DNA of 64,000 nt from the NCBI RefSeq assembly GCF_030010625.1, contig NZ_JASCXN010000014.1, positions 114,536-178,535 of the forward strand. The letters run 5' to 3'. Source of the stretch: Streptomyces sp. CC208A (GTDB lineage Bacteria > Actinomycetota > Actinomycetes > Streptomycetales > Streptomycetaceae). Position 1 is the first letter of the stretch. Each line of letters starts with the position of its first letter. Both the position numbers and the translations under genes were made by a program. The notes beneath the pieces were generated by a model, which did no database searches, was not told where the DNA came from, and worked only from the letters and a program-made list of their open reading frames with translations. Positions 53,524 through 61,995 of this stretch are shown here, piece after piece.

Positions 53524-54828
53524 TTACGGGAAGGTCAGCTTGAAGCTGTTGATGTAGCCGGTGTCGTAGCTGGCCTTGTCCTGGACGCGGAGCTTCCAGA
53601 CGCCGTTGGCGACCTCGGAGGAGGCGTTCACGGTGTAGGTCTGCTTGATGTTGTCGGCGCTGCCGCCGGAGCGGTTGTGGAGGTTGTAGACCGAGCCGTC
53701 GGGGGCGATGAGGTCGACGACGAGGTCACCGATCCAGGTGTGGACGATGTCCACGCCGACGGCCAGGTTGCTGGGCGCGTTGCCGCTGATGCCCGTGACG
53801 GTCACGGAGGAGGTCACCGCGGCGCCGTTGTCCGGGATGGAGACGTCGGCGGTGTTCTCGAAGACCGTGCCGGTGGGCGGCGGGGTGCTGGTGCCGGACA
53901 GGGTCCAGACCGCGTGGGCGATGGCGTCGCTGTTGCGGTCGAGGGCCGTGTCGTTGATGTTCGCGGTGGTGTCGCAGGAGGAGTGGTAGCAGCGGTCGAA
54001 GGCCGTGGTCGTACCGCCCCACTTGGCCACCTGGGCGCTGGTCTTGGTCCGGCTGGCGCCGGTGAAGAGCCCGCCGACGGGGATGCCGACGTTCTTGAAG
54101 GAGGCGTGGTCGGAGCGCCCGTCGCCCTCGGTCTCGATCTCGGTGGGGACGCCGATGCCGGCGAAGTAGTTCTTGAAGGTCTGCTCGATCGCCGGGTCGT
54201 CGTCGTAGACGAAGTAGCCCGGGTTCGGCGAGCCGATCATGTCGAAGTTGAGGTAGCCCGCGAACTTCGCCCGCTCGGTGGTGGAGAGGTTGTTCACGTA
54301 GTACTTGGACCCGACGAGGCCCAGCTCCTCCGCTCCCCACCAGCCGAACCGCAGGTGCTTGGAGGGCTGGTAGCCGGAGCGGGCGACGGCGAGCGCGGTC
54401 TCCAGGATCGCGGCCGAACCGGAGCCGTTGTCGTTGATGCCGGGCCCCGAGGTGACCGAGTCGAGGTGCGAGCCGGACATGATCACCTGGTTCGGGTCAC
54501 CGCCCGGCCAGTCGGCTATCAGGTTGTACCCGACGGTGCCGTTGTACGTGAACTGCTGGACGGTCGTGGTGTAGCCGACCGCGTCCAGCTTGGCCTTCAC
54601 GAAGTCGATGGACGCCTTGTACCCGGCCCGCCCGTGCGCCCGGTTCCCGCCGTTGGCGGTGGCGATGGACTGGAGATCGGCCAGGTGCTGCTTGACGTTG
54701 GCGACCGGGATGTCCGGCGCGGCGGCGGCACCGGCGGGCGCGGCGCTCGCCGGGGCGCCTCCGGCGAAGGCGCCGAGGACGAGGGCCGACGAGGCGGCCA
54801 GGGCGGAAAGTCTCGCGGAGAGTTTCAT
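53524..54828 (-). CDS. Secreted M28 aminopeptidase with C-terminal P domain
   Basis: The 434-residue product has a signal peptide (to about residue 29) and an M28 zinc peptidase domain. Its ligands and catalytic acid are in SGSHLDSV, INDNGSGSAA, GAEELGLVGSKYY, NFDMIGSPNPGY and the late CYHSSCDT. The build matches the Streptomyces griseus aminopeptidase. The last 120 residues are a proprotein-convertase P domain (IPDNGAAVTSSVTV, then VDIVHTWIGDLVVDLIAPDG), which helps folding or substrate binding and is lost in some mature enzymes. It should release N-terminal amino acids outside the cell. Confidence 0.9.
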   Translation of the reverse strand: MKLSARLSALAASSALVLGAFAGGAPASAAPAGAAAAPDIPVANVKQHLADLQSIATANGGNRAHGRAGYKASIDFVKAKLDAVGYTTTVQQFTYNGTVGYNLIADWPGGDPNQVIMSGSHLDSVTSGPGINDNGSGSAAILETALAVARSGYQPSKHLRFGWWGAEELGLVGSKYYVNNLSTTERAKFAGYLNFDMIGSPNPGYFVYDDDPAIEQTFKNYFAGIGVPTEIETEGDGRSDHASFKNVGIPVGGLFTGASRTKTSAQVAKWGGTTTAFDRCYHSSCDTTANINDTALDRNSDAIAHAVWTLSGTSTPPPTGTVFENTADVSIPDNGAAVTSSVTVTGISGNAPSNLAVGVDIVHTWIGDLVVDLIAPDGSVYNLHNRSGGSADNIKQTYTVNASSEVANGVWKLRVQDKASYDTGYINSFKLTFP

Positions 54829-55020
54829 GTGGGGGCTCCGGATTCCGAACGGGGACGGGACGGAACGTGCGAGACGCCCCGCGCCGTGGGTGACGCGAGG
54901 CGTTGGAGCTGTGCGAGTGCGTGCTGAATGGTGGGTGAAAACCTGATGTCACGTCAAGGCGCATTCAGGACAGGGGAGTTCGCTTAGCGGACAGGGGCTG
55001 TTCTCGCTCGTTCCGGTCGC

Positions 55021-56194
55021 TCAGGGATGCGAGCCCTCCGGGCAGCCCAGGGCCGCCGTCTCAAGTGCCTTCAGAGCGCCGTCGATCGGGTGGGAGCCGC
55101 CCCATCGGATGAGGTTGAAGGCGAAGGACGCCTGACGGGTGCCGTCCTCGCGGGTCATCGTGAAGGTTCCGGCTCCCCAGACCGTGCCCTCGTTGCCCCA
55201 GAAGGTGCCGCAGCCGGGCACGTCGAGACGGTGCAGACCCAGGCCGTACCGGATGGTCGAGCCGTCCAGGGCGATCACCGGGACGGTCTTCCGCATCTCC
55301 GCCAGCGAGGCCCGGGAGACGACCTCGCCGGCGAGCAGCCTGCCGTAGAAGCGGTTCAGGTCCTCCATGGTGGAGACCAGGCCGGCGCCGGCCATGACCC
55401 AGGACATGTCGTAGTCGCTGTAGTCGCGGGGCGGCTGGAGGGCGCCCCACAGGCCCTCGTACATGCGGGAGTGCGGGCCCCGGACGCGCGTGCCGGTGGG
55501 GAAGAAAGTGTTCCGGAGACCGGCGGGGCGGATGACGTGCCGGGTGATGTGCTCCTCCGCCGGCAGGCCCGTGACCCGCTCCAACAGCTGCCCGATCAGC
55601 AGGTAGTTGGTGTTCGAGTACGTCCCCGGCGTGGCGCCGGGCTCGCCGGCGGGCGGGGCGGCGAGGCCGAGGGCGATCAGCTCGGCGGGGCGGAAGCGGC
55701 GGTGCCGGTTCTCGTCGAGGCTGCGCGCCGAGACCGGGCCCTCGGCGCCCGTGATGGACGGGAAGGCGTACGGGATGTACTCGGCGATGCCGCTGGTGTG
55801 GTTCAGCAGCATGCGTACCGTGACCCGCCGCCCCCGCTCGCCCGGCACCAGGTCCGGCAGGTGGTCGCCGATCGGGTCGTCCAGCCGGACCCGGCCCCGC
55901 TCGGTCTCCTTGAGGACGGCGGCGGCGACGAAGGTCTTGGTGATGCTGCCGACCCGGTGCCGCATGCCGGGGGTGACGGGCCGCCCGGTTGCCAGGTCGG
56001 CGACGCCGGCCGCCCCCCCGCCAGGTCCGGTCCCCGTCCCGTACCTCCGCGAAGACGCCGGGCATTCCGGCCTCGTGCAGCCTGTCCAGGGCCGGGCGGA
56101 GCGGCGCGGGAGGCGGGGGAGCGGCCTGGGCGGGCAGGGCGCTCGCGCTCAGGGAGAGCGCGGCGAGCAGCATGAGCGTACGGATCCTCATCAT
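55021..56194 (-). pseudogene. Beta-lactamase-fold serine hydrolase, frameshifted
   Basis: The 5' part (from 56194) encodes a signal peptide and LDRLHEAGMPGVFAEVRDG. The rest reads in another frame from about 56015 to 55021 and holds the active site: SITK (SxxK), YSNTNYL (YxN) and GNEGTVWG in place of the third box. Removing one G from the G7 run at 56013-56019 (C7 on the plus strand) joins both frames as TWRGAAGVADLATGRPVTPGMRH, which is what D-Ala-D-Ala carboxypeptidase-like members have. It is therefore a one-base insertion or a sequencing error. Without correction the only intact piece starts at MRHRVGSITK and lacks a signal peptide. Confidence 0.8.
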
Positions 56195-56218
56195 GGCGTC
56201 CTTTCGAGGGCGTGGGAC

Positions 56219-57121
56219 TCAGGAGGTCAGGGCGCGGCGGAGGACCGCACCCAGTTCGGCGTTCTGCCGCTGGGAGACGTCGGCGGTGACGATGGCCTGG
56301 GAGCCGTGGAAGGTGCCGGGCCACTGGTGGAGCTCGACGGACACGCCGGCCCGGAGCAGCCGCAGGGCGTAGTGGATGTCCTCGTCACGGTTCGGGCAGA
56401 GCTCCGCCGTCGCGATGTACGCGGGCGGGAGGCCGGTCAGGTCCTCGGCGCGGGCGGGTGCGGCGTACGGGGTGGCGGGCCGTCCGCCGAGGTAGTGCCG
56501 CCAGGACGCCGCGACCTTGTCGCGGTCGATCCACGGTGTGTCGGTGAAGTTCCGCCGCGACCACGTCTCCTGCCGGTCGTCGAGCTGAGGCTGGTTGAGC
56601 AGCTGGAAGCAGAGGGCGGGGCCCCGTTCGTCCCGTGCCCGCAGGGCCGCCGCCGCCGCGAGTCCGCCGCCCGAACTGTGGCCGGCGACCGCGATCCGGT
56701 CCGGGGCGACGCCGAGCCGGCCGGCGTTCGCGGCCGTCCAGCCGAGGACGGCGTAGGTGTCGTCCAGGGCGGCGGGGAAGGGGTCCTCGGGCGACAGCCG
56801 GTAGCCGACCGAGACCACCACCGCGCCGGACGTGGCGGCGAGCCGAGCCGCCCACGGGTGCTCGGTGCGCACGTCACCGGTGACGTGTCCGCCGCCGTGC
56901 AGCCAGATGACGGCGCCCCGCGCCCCGTGCGGGCGGTAGACGCGTACCGGCACATCCGGACCGGAGGGCACCGGCACCGCCAGGTCCTCGACCGTCATGC
57001 CGGAGGTGTCCGGCACCGGAACCGAGGCGGAGAGCTCGGCGAAGAGCTTGCGGGCGCCGACGGGTTCGGAAAAGTCGGCCCGGGGGAACAGCGGTACGAA
57101 CGCTTCGAGTTCGGGATCCAT
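56219..57121 (-). CDS. Alpha/beta hydrolase, hormone-sensitive lipase family
   Basis: The product of about 300 residues has the HSL oxyanion motif WLHGGGHVTG (about residue 75), the nucleophile elbow AVAGHSSGGGLAAAAAL, a late Asp region (CPNRDEDIHYALRL) and the catalytic His in GTFHGSQ. It is a carboxylesterase-like enzyme for short esters. Start codon choice among 57136 (GTG), 57130 and 57121 (ATG) is uncertain; I use MDPELEAF. The neighbouring PucR-like regulator gene is divergent, 119 bases away, and may control it. Confidence 0.85.
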   Translation of the reverse strand: MDPELEAFVPLFPRADFSEPVGARKLFAELSASVPVPDTSGMTVEDLAVPVPSGPDVPVRVYRPHGARGAVIWLHGGGHVTGDVRTEHPWAARLAATSGAVVVSVGYRLSPEDPFPAALDDTYAVLGWTAANAGRLGVAPDRIAVAGHSSGGGLAAAAALRARDERGPALCFQLLNQPQLDDRQETWSRRNFTDTPWIDRDKVAASWRHYLGGRPATPYAAPARAEDLTGLPPAYIATAELCPNRDEDIHYALRLLRAGVSVELHQWPGTFHGSQAIVTADVSQRQNAELGAVLRRALTS

Positions 57122-57227
57122 GCGCCCCATCCTCACGGCCGCCGCGCACCCCGGTCAGCCGCCGTCCGTCGCGCCTCCGCCCCCGATCGCGCACCGGTCG
57201 GCGCACCCGTCGGCGGTGACCGCCTCC

Positions 57228-57233
57228 TATCCT
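57228..57233 (+). promoter_or_regulatory. -10 box of PucR-like gene (leaderless)
   Basis: TATCCT is followed by 7 bases and the ATG at 57241, with no Shine-Dalgarno sequence. This is the leaderless arrangement. Confidence 0.45.
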
Positions 57234-57240
57234 TCGGGGC

Positions 57241-58314
57241 ATGGAGACACTGGCGCTGCGCCTGTCGGGACTGGACCCGTACGTCGACGGGGCGATCCGC
57301 ATCGTCACGTTCTACGACACGCTGATGCGCCGCCGCGTCGACCTGCCGGCGCTGGTCCGGGCCTCGGCGGGCCTCGCCGAGTGCGTCACCGGCCTCCGCC
57401 TGCACGGCACGGGCCGCGCGGTCCGCGTCTCACCGCTCGGCACGGAGGCGACGGGCCCTGAGCATCCCGCGAGCTCCGCCCTGCCGGTCACCCTCGACGA
57501 GGAGGAGATCGGCGAGGTCTGGCTCGAACGCCGAACCCCCGCACACCAGTTGGACGAGGTCCTGCTGGAGCGCCTGGCGATCGCGGTCGCGGCGGCGGTG
57601 GAGCGGTACGGCCCCGCCCGTACGACCATGGCGGACCCGGCCCTCGTCGAACTGGCCGTCGGCGCGGCGACCGACGACGTGGCCCGCGCGAGGGCCCTGC
57701 GGCTGCTGGGCTTCGCGGCGGGCCCGCCGGTCCACGTCGTCGCCGTGCGCACCGGCCTGCCGCTCGACCGGATCGGCGCCCGGGTCTGCCCCGGCGGCCT
57801 GGTCAAGGCGGCGACGCTGGGCGCGGACGGCCTCGGCGCGCTCCTCGCCACGGCCGTCGACCCGACGGCCTTCCCGGAGGACGTACGCGCCGGCCTGACG
57901 ACCACGGCGGACACCCCGTCCGCCGCCTGGCACCGCGCCCGCACGGCCCTCCGCTTCACCACGTCCCGCGCCCCGGTCCTCACCTACGACTCACTAGGCG
58001 CCCTGGCCCTCCTGGCGGACATCCCGGAACGGACCGCCCGGGCCAACCCGGACGTGGCGGCCATCGCCCGCCTGGCGGCATCGGCAGCGGACGGCGAGCC
58101 CTCGGAAACCCTGGAGACCCTGGACGCCTACTGCGCCACCGCCTCCGTCCGCCGTGCCGCCGACCGCCTCCACCTCCACCACAGCACCGTCTCCCGCCGC
58201 CTCGACCACCTCGGCCGCGCCCTCTCCCTGGACCTCACCACCCCCGACGGCCTCACCCGGGCCCGCCTGGCCCTGACCCTGTGGCGCCTTCTCGCCCCAC
58301 CGGGGAGCCCGTGA
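57241..58314 (+). CDS. PucR/CdaR-type transcriptional regulator
   Basis: The 357-residue product ends with a PucR-type helix-turn-helix (YCATASVRRAADRLHLHHSTVSRRLDHLGRALSLDL, residues about 300-335). The N-terminal 150 residues look GAF-like and may sense a ligand; no known motif fixes it. The C-terminal HTH followed by a short tail is usual for the family. It is transcribed as a leaderless mRNA and is divergent from the hydrolase gene. After it, 270 bases hold no gene but contain an AT-rich palindrome before wecB. Confidence 0.7.
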   Translation: METLALRLSGLDPYVDGAIRIVTFYDTLMRRRVDLPALVRASAGLAECVTGLRLHGTGRAVRVSPLGTEATGPEHPASSALPVTLDEEEIGEVWLERRTPAHQLDEVLLERLAIAVAAAVERYGPARTTMADPALVELAVGAATDDVARARALRLLGFAAGPPVHVVAVRTGLPLDRIGARVCPGGLVKAATLGADGLGALLATAVDPTAFPEDVRAGLTTTADTPSAAWHRARTALRFTTSRAPVLTYDSLGALALLADIPERTARANPDVAAIARLAASAADGEPSETLETLDAYCATASVRRAADRLHLHHSTVSRRLDHLGRALSLDLTTPDGLTRARLALTLWRLLAPPGSP

Positions 58315-58426
58315 CGCGACGACCGGCCGCCCCCGGCGGAGAGGTGGCCGGAGCACGGGTGCGGTGGCCCTGCCGGCCGCAGGCCCGGCTCCCCGACGAG
58401 GGTGTCCACTGTCGAGCCGGAACTTC

Positions 58427-58446
58427 TCAGATTGAACACAATCTGA
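58427..58446. promoter_or_regulatory. AT-rich palindrome before wecB
   Basis: TCAGATTG and CAATCTGA are perfect 8-base arms around AACA, 139 bases before the wecB ATG, in a locally AT-rich stretch. It looks like an operator for a dimeric repressor. A CATACT/TACTCT -10-like box follows at about 58488. Confidence 0.45.
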
Positions 58447-58584
58447 TCACAAGTGCCGAAGATGGATTTTCAGTCACCTGATGGCTCATACTCTTCGCTC
58501 AGCCGTGCGGTGACCGTGTACGGCTCCGGGTACCAGGCCGCGCGCACGTGCACCGGTCCTCGGGCATGCGCGGCAGGACCAGAC

Positions 58585-59724
58585 ATGAACGGGATTCCGT
58601 CCGACAGACGCGATGTGGCCGTGGTGCTCGGCACTCGCCCGGAGATCATCAAACTGGCGCCGCTGATCCGGCTGCTGGGTGACCGGGCGCGGATCGTCCA
58701 CACGGGTCAGCACTACGACAGCGCCCTGTCCAGCACGTTCTTCGCCAACTTCGGCCTGCCGCACCCGCACCTGCTGCTCGACGGTGCGACAGGGCCGTGG
58801 GGGCGGGGGGCCCAGATAGGCTCGCTGACGGCCGAACTGGCCCGGTCCTTCGTCACCGACCCGCCGCGCGCGGTCGTCGTCCAGGGCGACACCAACAGCA
58901 CCTCCGCCGGCGCGCAGGCCGCCCACTACTGCGGCATACCCGTCGTCCACGTCGAGGCGGGTCTGCGCTCGGGAGACCGGGCCATGCCCGAGGAGATCAA
59001 CCGGCTCGTCGTCGGTGTGCTCGCCGACGTCCACTGCGCCGCCACCGAGCAGGCGGCAGCCAACCTCCTGGCCACCGGAACGGCGCCCGAGCGGATCCGC
59101 GTCACCGGCAACACGGTCGTCGAAGCCACGCTCATGTCCCTGCCCGACCCCGCGGAACGCGACCGCATCGCCCACGAGCACGGCGCCGACGGAGCCTTCG
59201 TGCTGGCGACCGTCCACCGCCCCGAGAACACCGACAGCCCCGAGCGCCTCCAGGCCCTGCTCACCGCCCTCGCCGACCTCGGCGAACGCGTCGTGATGCC
59301 CCTGCACCCCCGTACTCGCGCCAAGGTCAAGCAGTTCGGTCTGGAGCACCTCCTGGAACGGCTCACCGTCACCGACCCGGTCGACCACCCCACCTTCCTC
59401 GCGCTGGCCGACCGCGCCCGCCTGCTCGTCTCCGACTCCGGAGGGGTCCAGGAGGAGGCCACCGTGCTCAAGAAGCCGCTGCTCGTCGTCCGTACCAGCA
59501 CTGAGCGCCCCGAAGCGGTCACCGCGGGGTTCAGTCGCCTCGTCGAGCCCGGCCGGCCGCTGCTGGACGCCGCTCGTGCCGCGCTCGCCGACACGGACCT
59601 GCACGACCGGCTGGCCGGCACCGCGTCCCCGTACGGCGACGGCACCGCCTCCCAGCAGATCCACGCTCTCGCGACGGCCCTCGCCGACCGTGCGCCCCTG
59701 CCCGGCGCAGCGCCGGGCCGCTGA
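58585..59724 (+). CDS. wecB: UDP-N-acetylglucosamine 2-epimerase (non-hydrolysing)
   Basis: The 379-residue product interconverts UDP-GlcNAc and UDP-ManNAc. The GT-B-type fold shows VVLGTRPEIIKLAPLI at the N terminus, HTGQHYDSALSSTFF, VQGDTNSTSAGAQAAHY, HVEAGLRSGDRAMPEEINR and the C-terminal nucleotide-binding SDSGGVQEEATVLKKPLLVVR with RPEAVTAG. AGGA lies 6 bases before the ATG. No UDP-ManNAc dehydrogenase (wecC) follows, so ManNAc itself or a derivative made elsewhere may be the product used. Two hairpins separate it from the small LAVTG peptide gene and the GT2 gene that follow. Confidence 0.9.
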   Translation: MNGIPSDRRDVAVVLGTRPEIIKLAPLIRLLGDRARIVHTGQHYDSALSSTFFANFGLPHPHLLLDGATGPWGRGAQIGSLTAELARSFVTDPPRAVVVQGDTNSTSAGAQAAHYCGIPVVHVEAGLRSGDRAMPEEINRLVVGVLADVHCAATEQAAANLLATGTAPERIRVTGNTVVEATLMSLPDPAERDRIAHEHGADGAFVLATVHRPENTDSPERLQALLTALADLGERVVMPLHPRTRAKVKQFGLEHLLERLTVTDPVDHPTFLALADRARLLVSDSGGVQEEATVLKKPLLVVRTSTERPEAVTAGFSRLVEPGRPLLDAARAALADTDLHDRLAGTASPYGDGTASQQIHALATALADRAPLPGAAPGR

Positions 59725-59735
59725 CCCCGCAGCAG

Positions 59736-59758
59736 CCGGCGCGCGCACCGCGCGCCGG
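59736..59758 (+). terminator. Hairpin 1 after wecB
   Basis: CCGGCGCGC and its perfect complement (loop 5 bases) start 12 bases after the wecB stop codon. No U-tract follows. Confidence 0.55.
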
Positions 59759-59766
59759 TGACCACC

Positions 59767-59797
59767 GGAGCCCTGCCCGAACGGTCGGCAGGGCTCC
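59767..59797 (+). terminator. Hairpin 2 between wecB and sORF
   Basis: GGAGCCCTGCC and its perfect complement (11-base arms, 9-base loop) end 5 bases before the Shine-Dalgarno sequence of the small gene. It may end the wecB transcript or attenuate read-through. Confidence 0.6.
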
Positions 59798-59815
59798 CCG
59801 ACGGAAGGAGGACCC

Positions 59816-59989
59816 GTGTACGGGTCGGTAGGAAAGGGCGCCGTGGGCGCCGGAGTGGTGGTCGGCGGAGGGCAGCTCGCCGTGACAGGCGGTGTGCCCG
59901 GCCTCGTCGCGACGCTGCTGGCCGTCGCCCTCGTGGCCGGCGGGGCCCTGATGATGCGTTCCGCCCGCCTCAAGGCCGCCAGGGTCTGA
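59816..59989 (+). CDS. 57-residue LAVTG-containing membrane peptide
   Basis: A GTG with an excellent GGAAGGAGG 5-8 bases upstream opens a 57-codon frame. The peptide is MYGSVGKGAVGAGVVVGGGQ, then LAVTGG, one hydrophobic helix (VATLLAVALVAGGALMM) and a basic end (RSARLKAARV). This is a minimal sortase-type sorting signal (LAXTG, helix, positive tail) with no signal peptide or passenger domain. Related tiny 'LPXTG anchor' proteins occur in Streptomyces beside glycosyltransferases, without known function. It may be a lipid-facing subunit or regulator of the GT2 that follows and not a sortase substrate. Strong hairpins lie on both sides. Confidence 0.75.
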   Translation: MYGSVGKGAVGAGVVVGGGQLAVTGGVPGLVATLLAVALVAGGALMMRSARLKAARV

Positions 59990-59998
59990 CCCGGGCCC

Positions 59999-60038
59999 GG
60001 CCGGTCCGACCGTCGTCCACCCGCCGGCCGGACCGGCC
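59999..60038 (+). terminator. Hairpin between sORF and GT2 gene
   Basis: GGCCGGTCCG and CGGACCGGCC form perfect 10-base arms, 9 bases after the small gene. Without a U-tract it may stabilise or attenuate the transcript. Confidence 0.5.
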
Positions 60039-60078
60039 TCCTCCGCAGCACCCGCTTCTTCTGGAACCAGGAACCTCC

Positions 60079-61458
60079 GTGACGCCTTCCGAGCCCTCCG
60101 GCCTGTTGGGTCTGCTGGCCGACTTCAGCCTCGTCCTGAGCCTCTTCTTCCCTCTCTACCTCCTCGGCCTGGTGCTGCCCCTGCTCCTGCGCCGCAAGCG
60201 CAGGAGAGGGAAGGCGAGCGACTACCAGTGGCACCTGTTCGTCCCGTGCCGCGATGAGGAAGCCGTCATCGGCGACACCATCACCTACCTGCGCGCGTCC
60301 TGCCCCGAAGCCCACGTCTGGGTCATCGACGACGACTCCGAGGACCGCACCGGCGACATCGTCCGACGGGCCGCGGCCGCCGACCCGGCCGTTCACCTGG
60401 TCCAGCGGCGCAGGCCGAACGCCCGCCTGGGCAAGGGCGAGGCCCTCAACGCCGCGTACGACACGCTCAGCTTCCTGCTGCCGCCCGGCACCGACCGCCA
60501 CCGGGTCATCGTCGGCGTCTTCGACGCGGACGGCCGCCCCGCACCCGGCTGCCTGGACCACGTCGCCGCACGCCGGTTCTTCGGGCGCCCGGACATCGGC
60601 GGAGTCCAGATCGAGGTGCGGATGATGAACCGCAACGACCGCCGGCCCGCCCGCGGCAAGGGCACCGGCCGCAACTTCTACAGCCGCCTCCTCATCCGCA
60701 TGCAGGACCTGGAGTTCCGCGCCCCGGTGGCCGCGCTCCAGCACGCCCGCAAGACCTCCCGCACCGTCTGCCTCGGCGGCAACGGACAGTTCGTCCGCCT
60801 CGCCGCCCTCGACGACCTCGTCACCGACCGGGGACGCCCCTGGACAGGCCGTCTCCTGGAGGACTTCGAACTCGGCATCCACCTCATGCTGGCCGGCTGG
60901 ATCAACTCCTTCTGCGCCGACACCTACGTCGAGCAGGAGGCCCTGTTCGACACCAAGCGCTTCCTCACCCAGCGCACCCGCTGGGCCCAGGGAGTCATGC
61001 AGTGCGTCGGCTACATCCCCGCCATCTGGCGCAGCAACCTGATCCCCAACATCGGTTTCCTGGAGCTCACCTTCTTCCTCAGCCAGCCCTGGCTGCAGCT
61101 CATCGGCGCGCTGCTCTACCCGATCCCGCTGATCGCCCTCGTCGTCTCCTACAGCCGCCATCCCGAGGCCGCCGCGGCCTACCTCGCCGACGGCGGATGG
61201 CGCGGTATCGCCCTCTACGCCGCCATGGCCCTCGGCCAGTTCGTGATCTGGGGCCCCATCTACCGGCGCAAATGCGAACCCGGAACCGGCTTCTGGCGCT
61301 CCCTCGGCTGGGGACTCGCCTACCCCTTCTACCTGATGTTCCTCTACGTCGTCTCCTGGCGCGCGGTCGGCCGCATGATCAGCGGACGCAACGGCTGGGC
61401 CAAGACCCGCCGCAACGCCGAAGCCCCCACCAGCGGCCCTGTCGCCAAGGAAGCCTGA
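60079..61458 (+). CDS. Membrane glycosyltransferase family 2 (processive polysaccharide synthase type)
   Basis: The 459-residue product has an N-terminal helix pair (LADFSLVLSLFFPLYLLGLVLPLLL), a cytoplasmic GT-A domain and about three C-terminal helices. The catalytic residues are in place: VIDDDSEDRT and FDADG (D,DxD), LEDFELG (the base) and QRTRWAQG (the QxxRW signature). This set marks processive synthases such as cellulose, hyaluronan and poly-GlcNAc synthases. A GTG with AGGAA starts it. With wecB upstream, a ManNAc- or GlcNAc-containing surface glycan is plausible. No PilZ domain, deacetylase or hydrolase is nearby. Confidence 0.85.
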   Translation: MTPSEPSGLLGLLADFSLVLSLFFPLYLLGLVLPLLLRRKRRRGKASDYQWHLFVPCRDEEAVIGDTITYLRASCPEAHVWVIDDDSEDRTGDIVRRAAAADPAVHLVQRRRPNARLGKGEALNAAYDTLSFLLPPGTDRHRVIVGVFDADGRPAPGCLDHVAARRFFGRPDIGGVQIEVRMMNRNDRRPARGKGTGRNFYSRLLIRMQDLEFRAPVAALQHARKTSRTVCLGGNGQFVRLAALDDLVTDRGRPWTGRLLEDFELGIHLMLAGWINSFCADTYVEQEALFDTKRFLTQRTRWAQGVMQCVGYIPAIWRSNLIPNIGFLELTFFLSQPWLQLIGALLYPIPLIALVVSYSRHPEAAAAYLADGGWRGIALYAAMALGQFVIWGPIYRRKCEPGTGFWRSLGWGLAYPFYLMFLYVVSWRAVGRMISGRNGWAKTRRNAEAPTSGPVAKEA

Positions 61459-61562
61459 CCACGACGCGGCTCGGCACCGCGCCGGGCCGGGGCGTTCGCG
61501 TAGGCCGGGGGCGTTCGCGTGGGCGCCCCGCAAAGAGGTGGCCGGGGGTGGCGCCCGGTCCG

Positions 61563-61568
61563 TACGCT
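61563..61568 (+). promoter_or_regulatory. -10 box of VOC gene (leaderless)
   Basis: TACGCT is followed by 7 bases and the ATG at 61576, and no Shine-Dalgarno sequence is present. Confidence 0.5.
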
Positions 61569-61575
61569 GCCCGGC

Positions 61576-61959
61576 ATGGCATGCCGCATCACTGAGCTGG
61601 TCCTCGAATGCGCCGATCCGGAACGGCTCGCCGTGTTCTGGAGCGAGGTCCTCGGGTACGTCGAGGTCGGCCGGGAGGACGACGGGAGCATCGAGATCGG
61701 GCCGCCGGGCGTCGGTTTCGGCGGGCCGCTGCCCACCCTCGTCCTCAGCCCCGACCCCGAGCCCCGCACCGGCAAGCTCCGGCTGCACATCGACGTCAAC
61801 GCGACCGACCGCGACCAGGGCGAGGAGCTGGAGCGGCTGCTCGCGCTCGGTGCGCGGCCGGCGGACGTCGGGCAGACGGGGGAGGAGGACTGGCGCGTCC
61901 TGTCGGACCCGGAGGGCAACGAGTTCTGCCTCCTCCTCCGCCGCGTCGACCCCGTCTGA
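61576..61959 (+). CDS. VOC (glyoxalase-like) family protein
   Basis: The 127-residue product is a two-module vicinal-oxygen-chelate protein: ITELVLECADPERLAVFWSEVLGY at the start, LRLHIDVNATDRDQGEELERLLALGA in the middle and VLSDPEGNEFCLL at the end. His70-region and Glu115-region residues could bind a metal. Its substrate is unknown. The promoter makes it leaderless. Confidence 0.85.
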   Translation: MACRITELVLECADPERLAVFWSEVLGYVEVGREDDGSIEIGPPGVGFGGPLPTLVLSPDPEPRTGKLRLHIDVNATDRDQGEELERLLALGARPADVGQTGEEDWRVLSDPEGNEFCLLLRRVDPV

Positions 61960-61995
61960 CGGCCCGGCCCGGCTCCCTTCACGAGGACGGAGAGA

